From assembly GCA_013289685.1 (NCBI GenBank), contig JABCZL010000009.1, forward strand, positions 62,001-126,000: 64,000 nt of DNA. The letters run 5' to 3'. Below are positions 51,098 through 59,863 of the stretch, piece by piece. Both the position numbers and the translations under genes were made by a program. The notes beneath the pieces were generated by a model. It was given only the letters and a program-made list of their open reading frames with translations. It had not been told where the DNA came from and searched no databases. Source of the stretch: Acidobacteriota bacterium. Its GTDB lineage: Bacteria; Acidobacteriota; Terriglobia; Terriglobales; Acidobacteriaceae. How positions within the stretch are numbered: position 1 is the first letter of the stretch; every line of letters starts with the position of its first letter.

Positions 51098-52342
51098 CTA
51101 ATGCACCGTGTTCGTCGCCAGATTCACCGTGGCCTGGTCGTATTGCGATTTTTGTTTCGACGTCGTATTCACCTGGTACATGGTCGTCGTCAAGGTTGCG
51201 GCATTGCCGCGTGCATCCCCTTGCGCTTTGATCAAAAGATATCCGTACCCTTGCAGCGACTTCACAAAAATGTGATCGCCGGTTTTTGCTCCATTGGCCG
51301 CGACGATCGCCTGATCGTTAATGCCGCCCGTTCCCGCGACGATGTAGGGAATCTGCAAGGCCTTGCCGTTGAAATTCAGTTCGCGGGTGTAGCGCTGGTA
51401 GCTGTGGGCGTGGCCCGACAAATACAAGTCGGGCATGAGCCTGGCCTGCGTGCAGGCGCTATCGATGTCGGCCAGCATCTGCGTGCTCCCGGAATGCCCG
51501 CCGGAACTGAAGGGCGGATGGTGAGTCGCCATCACCAGCGCTTTACGCGGCCCCGCCTGCCGCGCCGCGGCGATGGTTTGCAGAGTCTGGATGAGCCATG
51601 CCTTCTGCGCCGGGCCCGGAATCGCGCCGGAAATGAATCCGGGATTCTCCGCCGTATTGGAGTACAAACCCACGATGTCCACGAACGGAGCGTTCAAATA
51701 CCAGTAGACTCCGGGCTGGTTCATGGTCTGGCGGAAGATGGTTCCCGCGATCGGTGGCACGGTTTGCGAAGCCGCGCAGAAATTGGACTGGAACGCTTCC
51801 AGCGTTTTCGGATCCGTCTTGGGGAAAACTTCCCCGTCATGGTTGCCCGGGATGGCGACGATCTTGCCCGGATAGTGCACATACGGTTCGTAGAACTCGC
51901 CGCGATAGGCGTTGTCCTTGCCGGGTCCGTAGATCACATCGCCGAGGTGAAAGAAGAATGCAGGCGACGCGGCCGGCTGGGCCACGTTGTAGTCGGTGGC
52001 CATGGCCTCAGCCACGTCGCCCTGGGGGGAATTGGCGCTCTTGCCGGTGTCGCCCACGGCGTGGAAACTGATGGAGCCGGACGCTTGAATTTCCTGGCTG
52101 GCCGGGGCACCAATGACGTCGGCCAGTTGCATCGCGGACCCTCCCTTAACCGGCGGAACCGGCTCCAGGTTTCCCTGGATGTAGTCGACCAGAGAGGTTC
52201 CGACTCCGGACACCGGCTTGCGCTGCGCAACCGGCGTGGTGGTGAAAAACGGGTGGGCAAAGCGCAGCGGCGCCGCGCTGGGCTTCGCACTCTTTGTGCT
52301 CTTTGTGCTCTTCGTGCTTTTTGCTTTCGCTGCTTTCTTCAT
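51098..52342 (-). CDS. metallophosphoesterase, purple acid phosphatase-like
   Basis: A 414-residue protein with all five metal-binding blocks of the purple acid phosphatase group: AVGDTG, HLGDVIY, GNHD, ATHHPP and GHAHSYQRY. It would use a two-metal centre to hydrolyse phosphate esters. Unlike secreted family members it has no signal peptide; instead it begins with a Lys/Ser/Thr repeat (KSTKSTKSTKSAK at residues 8-20) coded by nine-base repeats. It follows the papain-like gene by 59 bases on the same strand, so the two may form an operon. Substrate and location are uncertain. Confidence 0.88.
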   Translation of the reverse strand: MKKAAKAKSTKSTKSTKSAKPSAAPLRFAHPFFTTTPVAQRKPVSGVGTSLVDYIQGNLEPVPPVKGGSAMQLADVIGAPASQEIQASGSISFHAVGDTGKSANSPQGDVAEAMATDYNVAQPAASPAFFFHLGDVIYGPGKDNAYRGEFYEPYVHYPGKIVAIPGNHDGEVFPKTDPKTLEAFQSNFCAASQTVPPIAGTIFRQTMNQPGVYWYLNAPFVDIVGLYSNTAENPGFISGAIPGPAQKAWLIQTLQTIAAARQAGPRKALVMATHHPPFSSGGHSGSTQMLADIDSACTQARLMPDLYLSGHAHSYQRYTRELNFNGKALQIPYIVAGTGGINDQAIVAANGAKTGDHIFVKSLQGYGYLLIKAQGDARGNAATLTTTMYQVNTTSKQKSQYDQATVNLATNTVH

Positions 52343-52401
52343 CGCTAATCCTTTCGTTCGATCGGCTCCGCTCCAGGAAATTCATTCGGGCCTGCTGCCG
52401 C

Positions 52402-53250
52402 TCACTTCAAATCCGCCAGGTCCGCCTGCAGTTGTTGCAGATCGAATCCTTGCGGGGCCTGCTGTTTGTCGTCCAGATAATCGTTGCTGAGAATCGCGTA
52501 GGCCTCGTCGCAGTACGCTTCCCAGAAAGTCCACGTCATGGTCTGTAGTGCTCCCCAGGTCACAACCGTTACACCGCGCGCGTCGTAGGCAACCACGGGG
52601 ATGGCGTGTCCTCCCCAGGTACCAGGCTTGCCGTCGCCCGTTGGCCCGCCCGGAGGCACGGACCACGGCTGATGGTTCTGGGTCTGCGCCTGCGCGCTGA
52701 TCGGCAACTGCACGCCGATATAGCAGCCTTCGAAGATGTAAACCGAATCCATGATGTGATTGTGATTGGCAGGTTCAAGCGCGACATAAGCGCCAATGGT
52801 GTGTCCGGCAATGCCGGATTGCCGCCAGTAGTTCAGCACATCGATCTCGTTGGCGCCGTTGTCATTGGCTCCGGTCGCGGGATTGTAGCCCGTGATGTCC
52901 GAGTACGCCGCCACGATCTGGCTGTCGGTGGGCGTGACCATCTTCTTGCCCGCGTTCGCCGTCCATTCCATGATCAGGTGTCCGGCGGCGGCGCAGGTGC
53001 AATCGCCGATCTGATCGTTGTCCATCATGCCCCAGGCGGTGGACGGAATTTTTGCAGTGAGATCGAAACTCGCGGGGGGCGCGGGCAGAGCCGGTGTGAC
53101 ATAGGAGGCCAGCAGCAGGGTGCGCGGATCATGCCGTGCCGCTGCCTTGCCCAGCTTGAGTTTGCGGGGATCGATGCGTGTCGGGTCCGATTTCATTGTG
53201 ACGCTGGTTCGCGCTCCGGCCACTGCAGATTGCAGTTTCTTCACAGCCAT
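52402..53250 (-). CDS. papain-like (C1-type) protein, possibly altered active site
   Basis: A 282-residue protein with the peptidase C1 layout: the Cys loop DQIGDCTCAAAGH (Cys86 as likely nucleophile), and WGGHAIPVVAYD with the His. The Asn of the usual 'NSWG' is not seen: the equivalent stretch reads VVTWGALQTM. It has no signal peptide; the basic N-terminus (MAVKKLQSAVAGARTS) is followed by ~40 residues that could act as a propeptide-like segment (DPRKLKLGKAAARHDPRTLL). It may still be active, or may be a binding protein with a papain fold. It precedes the phosphatase gene and has an operator-like motif 160 bases upstream. Confidence 0.7.
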   Translation of the reverse strand: MAVKKLQSAVAGARTSVTMKSDPTRIDPRKLKLGKAAARHDPRTLLLASYVTPALPAPPASFDLTAKIPSTAWGMMDNDQIGDCTCAAAGHLIMEWTANAGKKMVTPTDSQIVAAYSDITGYNPATGANDNGANEIDVLNYWRQSGIAGHTIGAYVALEPANHNHIMDSVYIFEGCYIGVQLPISAQAQTQNHQPWSVPPGGPTGDGKPGTWGGHAIPVVAYDARGVTVVTWGALQTMTWTFWEAYCDEAYAILSNDYLDDKQQAPQGFDLQQLQADLADLK

Positions 53251-53637
53251 GAGGAGTCTCCTTGGGCAACGTTGGGAACTGATTCAATTGCAAAAAGGGG
53301 CCCGGCCGCTCGCAGACGTCATCGCAAACGGGAGCTACTTATTTACTGAGGGGAAGAAGTTGGGCGCATCTTAGCCCCGAACGCAGCCCGGCAAAAATTG
53401 GCAGGAAATTTGTTACGAAAAACGAACAAGGGGAATTGAAAAGGCGAAACCGAGGGTCCGATCGAAGTCATCGGGCCTGGTGAGTGTATTTGGCGATGAT
53501 TCACTGATCGCGGTGCCGTCTCCCAATCGAACGGGCGTTCGGATCATTCATCGTTTTTTCATGGACTGTTAACGTGGGGTGGAGGCGGCTGTCTTTATAC
53601 TTCCGGCTTGTTCGCATGGCTTAGGAGGTCATGAAAC
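53251..53637. other. divergent regulatory region
   Basis: This 387-base region separates the papain-like gene from a secreted-protein gene. It holds the diverged operator-like motif at 53411-53428, a possible -10 TATACT at 53602-53607 and AGGAGGT at about 53624 before the plus-strand gene. No gene is supported inside it. Confidence 0.5.
53411..53428 (+). promoter_or_regulatory. operator-like motif, diverged copy 4
   Basis: TGTTACGAAAAACGAACA matches the motif at 30559 in 15 of 18 bases, with only the three central bases changed. Confidence 0.4.
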
Positions 53638-55416
53638 ATGAAGAACCGCCTTTCGATGGTCTTTGCCGCAACTCTCGCGGCAGCATTAGCGCTAGGATCA
53701 TTCCCCGTCAAAGTAAATGCGCAAGAACACGACCGAGATTCCGATCACCATTTCCACGGTTTTGTGCCCGGCAGCATCGTTTTGAGCGGCACGGTCTACG
53801 TTGGTAATGCCAACACGGTTACTCCGGGCGAGGTATTACCCCACGGATGTCTGAACACCGGCCCGGTCACAAACCCTAATCCTGCCACCGTGAATGTGCC
53901 TCTTCTGCCGCCCTCGAACGCCACAACGGCCGTGACAGTCACCTGCGGCTATGCGAGCGATAACGGCGAAGCCCCTAATCTCAACGACAACCACAACGTC
54001 TGGAACAACGCCAGCACCGATCCCAGCTTTGGCGTCTCCTCGCCCGTCGTTCTCTGGGACCTCACCCCCTTTGGCGACTTGCTGGGCAAGCTGCAAGTTC
54101 CGAGTAACGAGATCGTGACCAGCTTTAGCTCCAAATCCGAGCTCGCCCTGAATCGCTCGGCGGATGGCCGGAGCCTGACCTTCATGGGCTACCGCGGCGG
54201 TCCCGGCTGCCCGACCCTCACCCTGGATCCAACGACCAACATCCTCACGCAGGGCACGAACGTAGGTCCCATCTCGCCGACTGCGCCGAGCCTGATCGAT
54301 GTTTCGGCCTCCAGTACGCCCGACCTCTGTGACCCGACCAACCCCTCGGTGGCGAGCTATGCCGGCGCACCCAATCCGACTGCTTACTACCGCTCCGTCG
54401 CCGAAGTGGACGCCCGAGGCAACATCTCCTACACCGATGGCGACGCCTACAGCGGCGACAACTCCCGCGCCGTGATCAAGGCGGACAATGGGCTGTATTA
54501 CTCGGTTGGAAACGACAACAGCGGCGGACTGTCGAAGAAGCAGGTGCCGATCACGACGCTCGGCTTCAATCTCTCGCACTCGACGGGCAGCGAACTTTTC
54601 GTTCCTGGCGCAGCGCCGCTCGTCCCGCCGGACAACGACATGATTTCCTTTTTTGCGTTCCCCGGAGACAAACCCGGGAAGGACACGAATTTCCGCGGCG
54701 AGACCATCTTTAACGACACGCTGTATGTCGCAAAGGGCAGCGGCGGGAACGGCATCAATACCGTCTATCAGCTCGGCACTCCGGGCGTTCTGCCCACCCC
54801 AGCCAACGCCCCTGCGGGCGGCCTGGTTAACGAACCTTTTACGATCCTCCCTGGATTCCCCAACACTAACGCCAGCACGAGTAGCCCGGGGGGTGACTAT
54901 CCATTTGGGATTTGGTTCGCGAATGCTAATACTTTGTACGTCTGTGATGAGGGCGACCTGATCTACACGCCGAATCAGGTGATCAATGGTCAGGTGAACG
55001 TTGCCGACGCCGGTACGCTGGCGACCGCGGGCCTGCAAAAGTGGGTCCTCACCACAACGGCGACCGGGCAAACCTGGGTGCGCCAGTACGTCATCCAGAA
55101 TGGACTCAACCTCGGCGTGCCCTATAGCGTGCCGGACTATCCCGCATCGATCGAGCCCGCGACCGGCGGTTGTCGCAACATGATCGGCGTCGCCCACGAC
55201 GGCATCGCCATCATTTACGCCATCACGTCTACGATCAGCCAAAACGGCGATAACGGCGCCGATCCCAACCAGCTGGTGGCAGTCGTCGATCTCATCGGCG
55301 CCACCCAGCCGGCAACGAACGGTTTCCTCGACACGTTCTTCACGGTGCGCTCGGCCCGCGCCGGTGAAGCGTTCCGCGGCGTCGCACTGGCCCCCAGGGA
55401 GGAAGACCGCAGATAA
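53638..55416 (+). CDS. large secreted protein, unknown (beta-propeller-like)
   Basis: A 592-residue protein with a signal peptide (residues 1-29, ending VNAQ) and an acidic His-rich start (EHDRDSDHHFHG). The rest is rich in Asn, Thr, Gly and Pro with repeated patterns such as ELALNRSADGRSLTFMGYRG, AYYRSVAEVDARGNISYTDG and 'NFRGETIFNDTLYVAKGSGG', which suggest beta-propeller blades. Several Cys residues lie in the first 240 residues. It has a strong ribosome site, GGAGGT seven bases before the ATG, and a clear terminator after it. No catalytic motif is seen; family unknown. Confidence 0.75.
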   Translation: MKNRLSMVFAATLAAALALGSFPVKVNAQEHDRDSDHHFHGFVPGSIVLSGTVYVGNANTVTPGEVLPHGCLNTGPVTNPNPATVNVPLLPPSNATTAVTVTCGYASDNGEAPNLNDNHNVWNNASTDPSFGVSSPVVLWDLTPFGDLLGKLQVPSNEIVTSFSSKSELALNRSADGRSLTFMGYRGGPGCPTLTLDPTTNILTQGTNVGPISPTAPSLIDVSASSTPDLCDPTNPSVASYAGAPNPTAYYRSVAEVDARGNISYTDGDAYSGDNSRAVIKADNGLYYSVGNDNSGGLSKKQVPITTLGFNLSHSTGSELFVPGAAPLVPPDNDMISFFAFPGDKPGKDTNFRGETIFNDTLYVAKGSGGNGINTVYQLGTPGVLPTPANAPAGGLVNEPFTILPGFPNTNASTSSPGGDYPFGIWFANANTLYVCDEGDLIYTPNQVINGQVNVADAGTLATAGLQKWVLTTTATGQTWVRQYVIQNGLNLGVPYSVPDYPASIEPATGGCRNMIGVAHDGIAIIYAITSTISQNGDNGADPNQLVAVVDLIGATQPATNGFLDTFFTVRSARAGEAFRGVALAPREEDRR

Positions 55417-55457
55417 AAACTAACAATAGAAACTAACAACAGAGTTTGTAACCAACC

Positions 55458-55500
55458 AAGGCTCCCCGTGCGAACTCAACTCGGGGAGCCTTGTTTCTTG
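55458..55500 (+). terminator. rho-independent terminator after the secreted protein gene
   Basis: Stem AAGGCTCCCCG (55458-55468) with CGGGGAGCCTT (55482-55492), followed by GTTTCTT. Confidence 0.8.
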
Positions 55501-55530
55501 GACCGCTGACCGTAGTGGGTTGACCATGCT

Positions 55531-55695
55531 CTAACAAACCCTCATCTGTAATTGATCATCTCTTGGATCGTATGAGTGATGGGGACGATGGTGGTTCTTA
55601 AGCGGCCGCCGCTGTAGGGTGCCTGGGTTTGGAGGTCGGTCCCGTCCCAACAAACACAGAGTCGCAGCCAGGGCAATCACACAAAGTGCTCGCAT
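55531..55695 (-). CDS. possible 54-residue secreted peptide
   Basis: AGGAG lies seven bases before an ATG that opens MRALCVIALAATLCLLG, a short signal-like sequence with two Cys, followed by a polar, His/Arg/Pro-rich tail (PLKNHHRPHHSYDPRDDQLQ, ending MRVC). The good ribosome site and hydrophobic start support it; the lack of any known relative and short length do not. It may be a lipoprotein-like or membrane-anchored peptide. Confidence 0.4.
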   Translation of the reverse strand: MRALCVIALAATLCLLGRDRPPNPGTLQRRPLKNHHRPHHSYDPRDDQLQMRVC

Positions 55696-56080
55696 TGGAA
55701 GACTCCTGATTGGTGGTTGCAGGGGTGTCATCAGTCAAGTCGCTGAGGGAATCTGGGAAACGGCTCGGATCGAGCCGCCCGGTAGTAGCAGCGTGCCTTC
55801 TAGCACGCACCCCCTCAGCAGGCGGCGGCAACGGAACCAGCCGAGTACAAGGCTAGCTCGTCGGCGGATCAGGGTCGTTGCTCCGCAGCAAGGATGCTTC
55901 GATTATTCGCCTTTTATTCCGACATCCTTAAACGTCGCCTTCAGCAGAGTCCCATACTCAACTGCCGATAACGGGCCGTTACATTCAGAATCCCTGTCCC
56001 GGCCATTTTGAGTGCTATGGCGCTCCAGAGCCCATGTGAGACACCGGACGACCGCTCCAGCCGATTCCTCTACCCTCAGC
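55696..56080. other. intergenic region after leuB
   Basis: I see no gene, strong promoter or marked repeat in this 385-base stretch. A minus-strand frame ending near the leuB end looks like non-coding sequence. Confidence 0.5.
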
Positions 56081-57163
56081 TCACCCCGCCTCGGCCTTGA
56101 CCGCTTCAACCACACGCCGCCCCATCTCCGCCGTCGAAATCGCCGCGTGCGCCTTCCTTGCCAGATCTGCAGTCCGCGCCCCCTGTGAAAGCACCGCCGA
56201 AACCGCCCTCTCGACGCACCCTGCTTCCGCCTCCAACTGAAACGAATGCCGTAGCATCATCGCCACCGACAAAATCGCTCCCAGCGGATTGGCAACGCCC
56301 TTCCCCGCAATGTCCGGCGCCGACCCGTGTACCGGTTCATACAGCCCAACCGGCCCGCCCACGCTCGCCGAAGCCAGCAGTCCCAGCGAACCTACAACGC
56401 CCCCGGCCTGATCCGAAAGAATATCCCCAAACATATTCTCGGTGAGCAGCACATCAAAATCCGTAGGCCGCTGCACCAGCAACATCGCAGCCGAATCCAC
56501 ATACTGGTGACCCAATTTCACCTTGGGATAATTTTTTCCCACGCGCGTCACCACATCCCGCCACAGCCGCGAACACTCCAGCACGTTGGCCTTGTCCACC
56601 GACAGAACCTTGCGCCCCCGCTTCATCGCCAACTCAAATGCCACGCGCGCGATGCGCTCGATTTCCGATTCGCCGTACCGCATTGTATTGACCGCAACCC
56701 GCGATCCCGGCGCTCCCTCGATCGATCGCGGCTGCCCGAAATAAGCTCCGCCCAGCAATTCGCGCACGATCATGATGTCGGTCCCGCGCACTATTTCCGG
56801 CCTTAAGGGAGAACAATCCTCCAGCGCCGGAAAAAACACCGCCGGACGCAGATTGGCGTACGCTCCCAGCTCGCGCCGAATGCGCAACAGCCCCGCCTCG
56901 GGACGCAGATGCCCCGGATTGTGATCGAACGCCAGACTGCCCACCGCACCCAGCAGCACAGCCGATGAAGCCAGGCAAGCCTGCACCGTTTCCGACGGCA
57001 GTGGATCGTTCACCGCCGCAAGCGCCGCTCCGCCAATGAGTTTAGTTTGAAGTTGAAGTTGATGGCCAAAGCGCTCAGCCACCGCCTGCAAAACAAGCAC
57101 GGCCTGTTCAGTAACTTCCGGACCAATGCCGTCGCCAGGGAGAATCGTTAATTTCAGAAGCAT
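56081..57163 (-). CDS. leuB: 3-isopropylmalate dehydrogenase
   Basis: Oxidatively decarboxylates 3-isopropylmalate in leucine synthesis, using NAD. The 360-residue chain has the family marks: LPGDGIGPEV, RRELGAYANLRP, the catalytic Lys in VLSVDKANVLE, the Asp pair in TENMFGDILSDQAGG, and the NAD loop EPVHGSAPDIAGKGVANP. The start is the ATG at 57163. The other leucine genes are not in this window, so the locus is a single gene. Confidence 0.96.
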   Translation of the reverse strand: MLLKLTILPGDGIGPEVTEQAVLVLQAVAERFGHQLQLQTKLIGGAALAAVNDPLPSETVQACLASSAVLLGAVGSLAFDHNPGHLRPEAGLLRIRRELGAYANLRPAVFFPALEDCSPLRPEIVRGTDIMIVRELLGGAYFGQPRSIEGAPGSRVAVNTMRYGESEIERIARVAFELAMKRGRKVLSVDKANVLECSRLWRDVVTRVGKNYPKVKLGHQYVDSAAMLLVQRPTDFDVLLTENMFGDILSDQAGGVVGSLGLLASASVGGPVGLYEPVHGSAPDIAGKGVANPLGAILSVAMMLRHSFQLEAEAGCVERAVSAVLSQGARTADLARKAHAAISTAEMGRRVVEAVKAEAG

Positions 57164-57185
57164 GCGGGAATCAGTCTAAAGGAAA

Positions 57186-57307
57186 CCCAGCCGCGAAGGG
57201 GCGGAAGAATGCAGCCCACAGCCTGCCCTGAGCCTGTCGAAGGGGCGTAAGCCGTGGGTCAGCGCCGCTGCCGATGAATAACCAGCCCCGAAAGGGGGCG
57301 GAAGAAT
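57186..57307. repeat. two copies of CCAGCC-GAAGGGGCGGAAGAAT
   Basis: CAGCCGCGAAGGGGCGGAAG at 57188 and CAGCCCCGAAAGGGGGCGGA at 57283 are near-copies 95 bases apart. They occupy the leuB/abrB gap together with a CCTGCCCTGAGCCTGTCGAA segment. Confidence 0.65.
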
Positions 57308-57355
57308 CGCGCAGTCCGCGCTCAACTCAACGAGCAAATTGTCGATCTACATTTT

Positions 57356-57607
57356 ATGGACGAATCTTTGCCGATCGTCGATTCAAAAGGAAGGGTCACC
57401 ATTCCACGCAAAGTGCCATCCGCGCTCGGCCTTCGACCCGGAGACCGCATCGACTTAGCCGAAATTGAAAAAGGTCAATTCACGATCATTCCAATGACGG
57501 GAAGCATCAAGATGTTGGGCGGCATGTTTTGCCGTCGTCGGACCAAACCAGCGTCGTTCGAGGCGATGAACGCCGCCGTTGCGAAGGGTGCATCCCGATC
57601 GCAATAA
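57356..57607 (+). CDS. AbrB/SpoVT-domain (MazE/VapB-type) protein
   Basis: An 83-residue protein whose first half is a swapped-hairpin DNA-binding domain (LPIVDSKGRVTIPRKVPSAL and GLRPGDRIDLAEIEKGQFTI). The C-terminal half (MLGGMFCRRRTKPASFEAMN) resembles the toxin-binding tail of VapB-type antitoxins, but no PIN or MazF toxin gene follows: the next gene is a convergent helicase. It may be an orphan antitoxin or a free transcription regulator. The ATG lacks a clear ribosome site. Confidence 0.8.
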   Translation: MDESLPIVDSKGRVTIPRKVPSALGLRPGDRIDLAEIEKGQFTIIPMTGSIKMLGGMFCRRRTKPASFEAMNAAVAKGASRSQ

Positions 57608-57620
57608 TCGGCTGCGGCGA

Positions 57621-59687
57621 TCACTCCGCCCCAAAAAACTGCTCCACCACCTTCATTTCCGTCGTCCGTTTATAGTTCGGCAAGCTCTCGACGAAAACGC
57701 GGCCGTATTGCTTCTTCAGAATGCGGTTATCGAGCAGCACCAGCAGTCCGCGGTCGTGCAGTGATCGAATGAGGCGCCCAAAGCCCTGTTTCAGCGTGAT
57801 AACAGCTGCCGGCACTTGATAGTCGAAGAATGCGTTGCCGCCGTCGGCGTCGATCGCCTTTACCCGCGCCGCCACGACGGGGTCGCTCGGCACGGCAAAC
57901 GGCAGGCGGTCAATGATCACGCAACTCAGTTGCTCGCCCTGTACGTCAACGCCCTGCCAGAACGACGACGTGGCGAACAGCACTGCATTCGGGGTTAGAC
58001 GGAACTCTTCGAGCAGCGCGCTCTTCGGCGCGTCACCTTGCCGCAGAATGGGGAACCCTACCTCCCCCAGCAGTCGCTGGTAAATGTCGTTCATCTGCGC
58101 GTAGCTGGTGAAAAGCACAAATGCCCGGCCGCGCGTGATTTCGAGCAACCGGCGAATGCGCGCGGCGGCCTGCGCTGTAAACTGAGGCGTTCGCGGGTCG
58201 GGCAAGTCCGGCGGTACGTACAGTAGGGCCTGATTTTGATAGTCGAAGTGCGAGGGCAGCACCGACTCGCGCGCATGCTCCAGGCCCAGCCGCTGCCGGA
58301 TATACTCAAACCCGCCGCCCACGGCCAAAGTCGCCGAAGTCAGCACGGCGCACTCCAGCTTCGACCACAGACACTCGCGCAGGATTGGACCGACATGGAT
58401 CGGCGTTGCCTGAAGAAACACATTCTGCCGCCCGCGAGGACTCGTCTCCGCGGATTTGTTCGCACCACTGCGCGTACTAAATCGTCCGCCCCGGCGTTCG
58501 ATCCAAAACACGGTGTTGCGATCCTCGGCTTCCATTGCAAACCCGAGCTGCGCCTGAATTTCCTGCGCTCGACGGACGAAGTTGAACACTTCCTCCGGCT
58601 TCTGCGGCAAGCCTTCGAGTTCGCCCGCCAAGCGCGTCAGGGCCTGATTCAGCGCCCCAAACTCGTCTCCGTTTTCCTCCAGAAATTCGCGGCGGGTCTC
58701 GAACGCAAATCGTCCCTCGCCCGCGGGCAACAACGAGAAGAAAAATTGCGAGCGCTCCCGTAAACTGCCCAGCGCTCCGGAAAGCGAAGCCGAAAGCATG
58801 CGGTTGCGCTGCATCGAGTTCTCAACGTCGCGCGCCAGATCTTCCAGCCGCAGATTGCTCACCGAGATGCCGAAATAATTCCCGGCCACATCTTCCACTT
58901 CGTGCGCCTCATCGAAAATCACCGCCGCCGCCTCGGGCAGAATTCCAGCGTCGGGCGCGCCATCCGCTTGCAGCTTGATAGCAAGATCCGCAAAGAACAG
59001 ATGATGGTTGACGATGACAATGTCGCTTTCCATCGCCTTGCGCCGCATTTCGGTGATGAAGCAGCGCTCGAACTCGCTGCACTTCTGGCCGATGCAGGCG
59101 TCGGCGCGCGCGTCGAGCTTGTGCCACAGCACGCTGGCCTCGGGCAGTTCCGCCAGCTCGGCCCGGTCCCCCGTTCCGGTGGTCTTCTCCCACGCGGCAA
59201 TGGCACGATACTGTTCGATTTCTTCCAGGCCACTCAGTACGGGCTGATCGGTCAGGTCGTACAGTTTCTTGCGGCACAAATAATTATTGCGGCCCTTCAT
59301 GTAACAAACCGAGAGCCGGGAGCCGGATGCCGGTTCGCCATATAACGCCTGTTCCAGGAAAGGCACGTCTTTATAGAAAAGTTGTTCCTGCAGATTCTTC
59401 GTGCCGGTCGAGATGATGACACGCTTGCCCGACCGAATCACCGGCATCAGGTAGGCCAGCGTCTTTCCCGTGCCCGTACCCGCTTCCACGATCAGATGCC
59501 GCTTTTCCTCCAGCGCCTGCTCGACGGCCTGCGCCATCTGCAGCTGGCCGCGGCGAAATTCATAAGCCGGATGGGTGCGCGAGAGCACGCCGCCGGGGGC
59601 GAAGAATTGGTAGAGCGAGGCCTCTTTCCCGCCGGGAGCGGAGCGCTTCGGGGACGCGGGAGACACGGGCTGGGAACTCAAAGCCAC
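57621..59687 (-). CDS. dinG: ATP-dependent DNA helicase, DinG/XPD-like
   Basis: A 688-residue superfamily 2 helicase. Motif I is EAGTGTGKTLAYL, motif II VIFDEAHEVED; a 4Fe-4S cluster domain between I and II has Cys residues in CYMKGRNNYLCRKK and CIGQKCSEFERC; the C-terminal motifs include FATSSFWQGVDV and KQGFGRLIRS. DinG-type enzymes unwind 5'-3' and resolve R-loops and G-quadruplexes. The GTG at 59687 is proposed because TATTAT lies ten bases upstream and family homology starts shortly after (YQFFAPGGVLSRTHPAYEFR); a longer frame reaching 59861 would translate palindromic repeats. Confidence 0.92.
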   Translation of the reverse strand: MALSSQPVSPASPKRSAPGGKEASLYQFFAPGGVLSRTHPAYEFRRGQLQMAQAVEQALEEKRHLIVEAGTGTGKTLAYLMPVIRSGKRVIISTGTKNLQEQLFYKDVPFLEQALYGEPASGSRLSVCYMKGRNNYLCRKKLYDLTDQPVLSGLEEIEQYRAIAAWEKTTGTGDRAELAELPEASVLWHKLDARADACIGQKCSEFERCFITEMRRKAMESDIVIVNHHLFFADLAIKLQADGAPDAGILPEAAAVIFDEAHEVEDVAGNYFGISVSNLRLEDLARDVENSMQRNRMLSASLSGALGSLRERSQFFFSLLPAGEGRFAFETRREFLEENGDEFGALNQALTRLAGELEGLPQKPEEVFNFVRRAQEIQAQLGFAMEAEDRNTVFWIERRGGRFSTRSGANKSAETSPRGRQNVFLQATPIHVGPILRECLWSKLECAVLTSATLAVGGGFEYIRQRLGLEHARESVLPSHFDYQNQALLYVPPDLPDPRTPQFTAQAAARIRRLLEITRGRAFVLFTSYAQMNDIYQRLLGEVGFPILRQGDAPKSALLEEFRLTPNAVLFATSSFWQGVDVQGEQLSCVIIDRLPFAVPSDPVVAARVKAIDADGGNAFFDYQVPAAVITLKQGFGRLIRSLHDRGLLVLLDNRILKKQYGRVFVESLPNYKRTTEMKVVEQFFGAE

Positions 59688-59697
59688 AGGAGTCTCT

Positions 59698-59703
59698 ATA
59701 ATA
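59698..59703 (-). promoter_or_regulatory. -10-like box before dinG
   Basis: TATTAT on the minus strand, ten bases from the GTG. The overlapping plus-strand sequence is TATAAT (59697-59702), so it could instead face der. Confidence 0.35.
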
Positions 59704-59735
59704 GCTAGTTCCGGCTGCACGCATCGGCACATCTC

Positions 59736-59850
59736 ATGTAGGGGCAGCCGCCCTCGGCTGTCCTTGGGCCGCAGGCCCAATGGTTTCTGTATCTGGAAGG
59801 ATCCGACTTTTCGAGTCGGCCGGACAGCCTGAGGGCGGCTGTCTCCACAT
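59736..59850. repeat. facing pair of TGTGGGGACAGCC palindromic elements
   Basis: A forward copy (59736-59780; hairpins GCAGCC/GGCTGTC and TTGGGCC/GGCCCAA) and an inverted copy (59803-59850; hairpins CCGACT/AGTCGG and GGACAGCC/GGCTGTC) fill the dinG/der intergenic region. Confidence 0.85.
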
Positions 59851-59863
59851 TTAAGACTCAACT

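Noticed and set aside
51008-52348. 446-codon plus-strand frame over the phosphatase gene
   Set aside because: The minus-strand protein has all five phosphatase motifs; the plus frame is a shadow.
53836-55242. 468-codon open frame antisense to the secreted protein gene
   Set aside because: The plus strand has the ribosome site, signal peptide and terminator; the minus frame is Arg/Gly-rich without motifs.
59688-59861. Longer N-terminus for DinG
   Set aside because: It would translate the facing palindromic elements; the GTG at 59687 fits the family start and the -10-like box.
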